A stretch of DNA of 5,237 nucleotides from Oscillospiraceae bacterium (lineage in GTDB: Bacteria > Bacillota > Clostridia > Oscillospirales > Oscillospiraceae): positions 1 through 5,237 of the forward strand of contig JAIRRO010000096.1 in NCBI GenBank assembly GCA_031255955.1, read 5' to 3'. Below the pieces are notes generated by a model. The model ran no database searches and was not told where the DNA came from. It was given only the letters and a program-made list of their open reading frames with translations. The translations under genes and the position numbers were made by a program. Shown here piece after piece: positions 5,167-5,237 of the stretch; position 1 is the first letter of the stretch, and each line of letters opens with the position of its first letter.

Positions 5167-5237
5167 ATGTTTAATATCGACCGATTAAAGCGCGCTCCGA
5201 TGTGGACGATTCTGCTGATTGCCACGGTGCAGATGCC
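5167..5237 (+). CDS. N-terminus of an unidentified membrane protein (partial, runs off the window)
   Basis: Only the first 23 codons are inside the window. The product begins MFNIDRLKRAPMWTILLIAT and continues VQMP, so it has a short N-terminal segment with basic residues (R6, K8, R9) followed by the start of a hydrophobic helix from about residue 12. That is the usual beginning of a multi-spanning inner-membrane protein, for example a major facilitator type transporter, but too little is visible to name it. It has its own promoter and leader, is divergent from the feo operon, and may share control with it through the common intergenic region. No cleavable signal-peptide site can be judged from the piece available. 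Confidence 0.6.
   Translation, partial: MFNIDRLKRAPMWTILLIATVQM

Noticed and set aside
5003..5188. A 61-codon plus-strand frame in the leader (TTG start, internal ATG near 5030)
   Set aside because: It covers the promoter, lacks a Shine-Dalgarno, and overlaps the 5167 gene out of frame. The two identical palindromes fall in different frames within it, so the repeat is not selected as peptide.

Overview
The window reads as part of a moderately GC-rich Clostridia genome, most likely a gut Oscillospirales-type Firmicute. The reasons are the feo gene set (two small FeoA proteins, a large FeoB and a cysteine-rich FeoB-associated membrane peptide), strong Shine-Dalgarno sequences, clear sigma-A type promoters, and a TrpB2-type tryptophan synthase beta chain standing alone. 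The taxonomic placement is inference from gene content and sequence style; no database search was possible.

Layout. Bases 1-167 carry no gene. They hold a cluster of short perfect hairpins that looks like a dispersed palindromic repeat. Bases 168-1538 (minus strand) encode TrpB2, with its own Shine-Dalgarno and a promoter at 1585-1613. The upstream end of that promoter overlaps the foot of a 16-bp terminator hairpin (1612-1650), which closes the feo operon arriving from the right. The feo operon runs on the minus strand from a promoter at 4956-4984 through feoA-1 (4615-4830), feoA-2 (4374-4607), feoB (1860-4349) and a 59-residue cysteine-rich membrane protein (1675-1854). Gaps between the genes are only 5-24 bases. 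A plus-strand gene starts at 5167 and leaves the window after 23 codons. It has its own promoter (5003-5031), whose -35 lies back to back with the feo -35, and a leader of about 130 bases with several small hairpins, including an exactly repeated 14-base palindrome.

How the genes work together. FeoB is the inner-membrane ferrous iron transporter with a cytoplasmic G domain. The FeoA proteins are its small SH3-like partners, and the Cys-rich peptide is the usual Firmicute companion of FeoB, possibly a metal-handling or FeoC-like accessory. A perfect 6-7-6 inverted repeat covers the -10 and part of the spacer of the feo promoter and is the best candidate for an iron-responsive repressor site. 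TrpB2 is a separate transcription unit with no trpA next to it, which would fit making tryptophan from free indole. I found no clearly new multi-gene system. The points most worth following up are the duplicated palindrome in the plus-strand leader, the divergent promoter arrangement, and the highly acidic extracytoplasmic insertion in FeoB.
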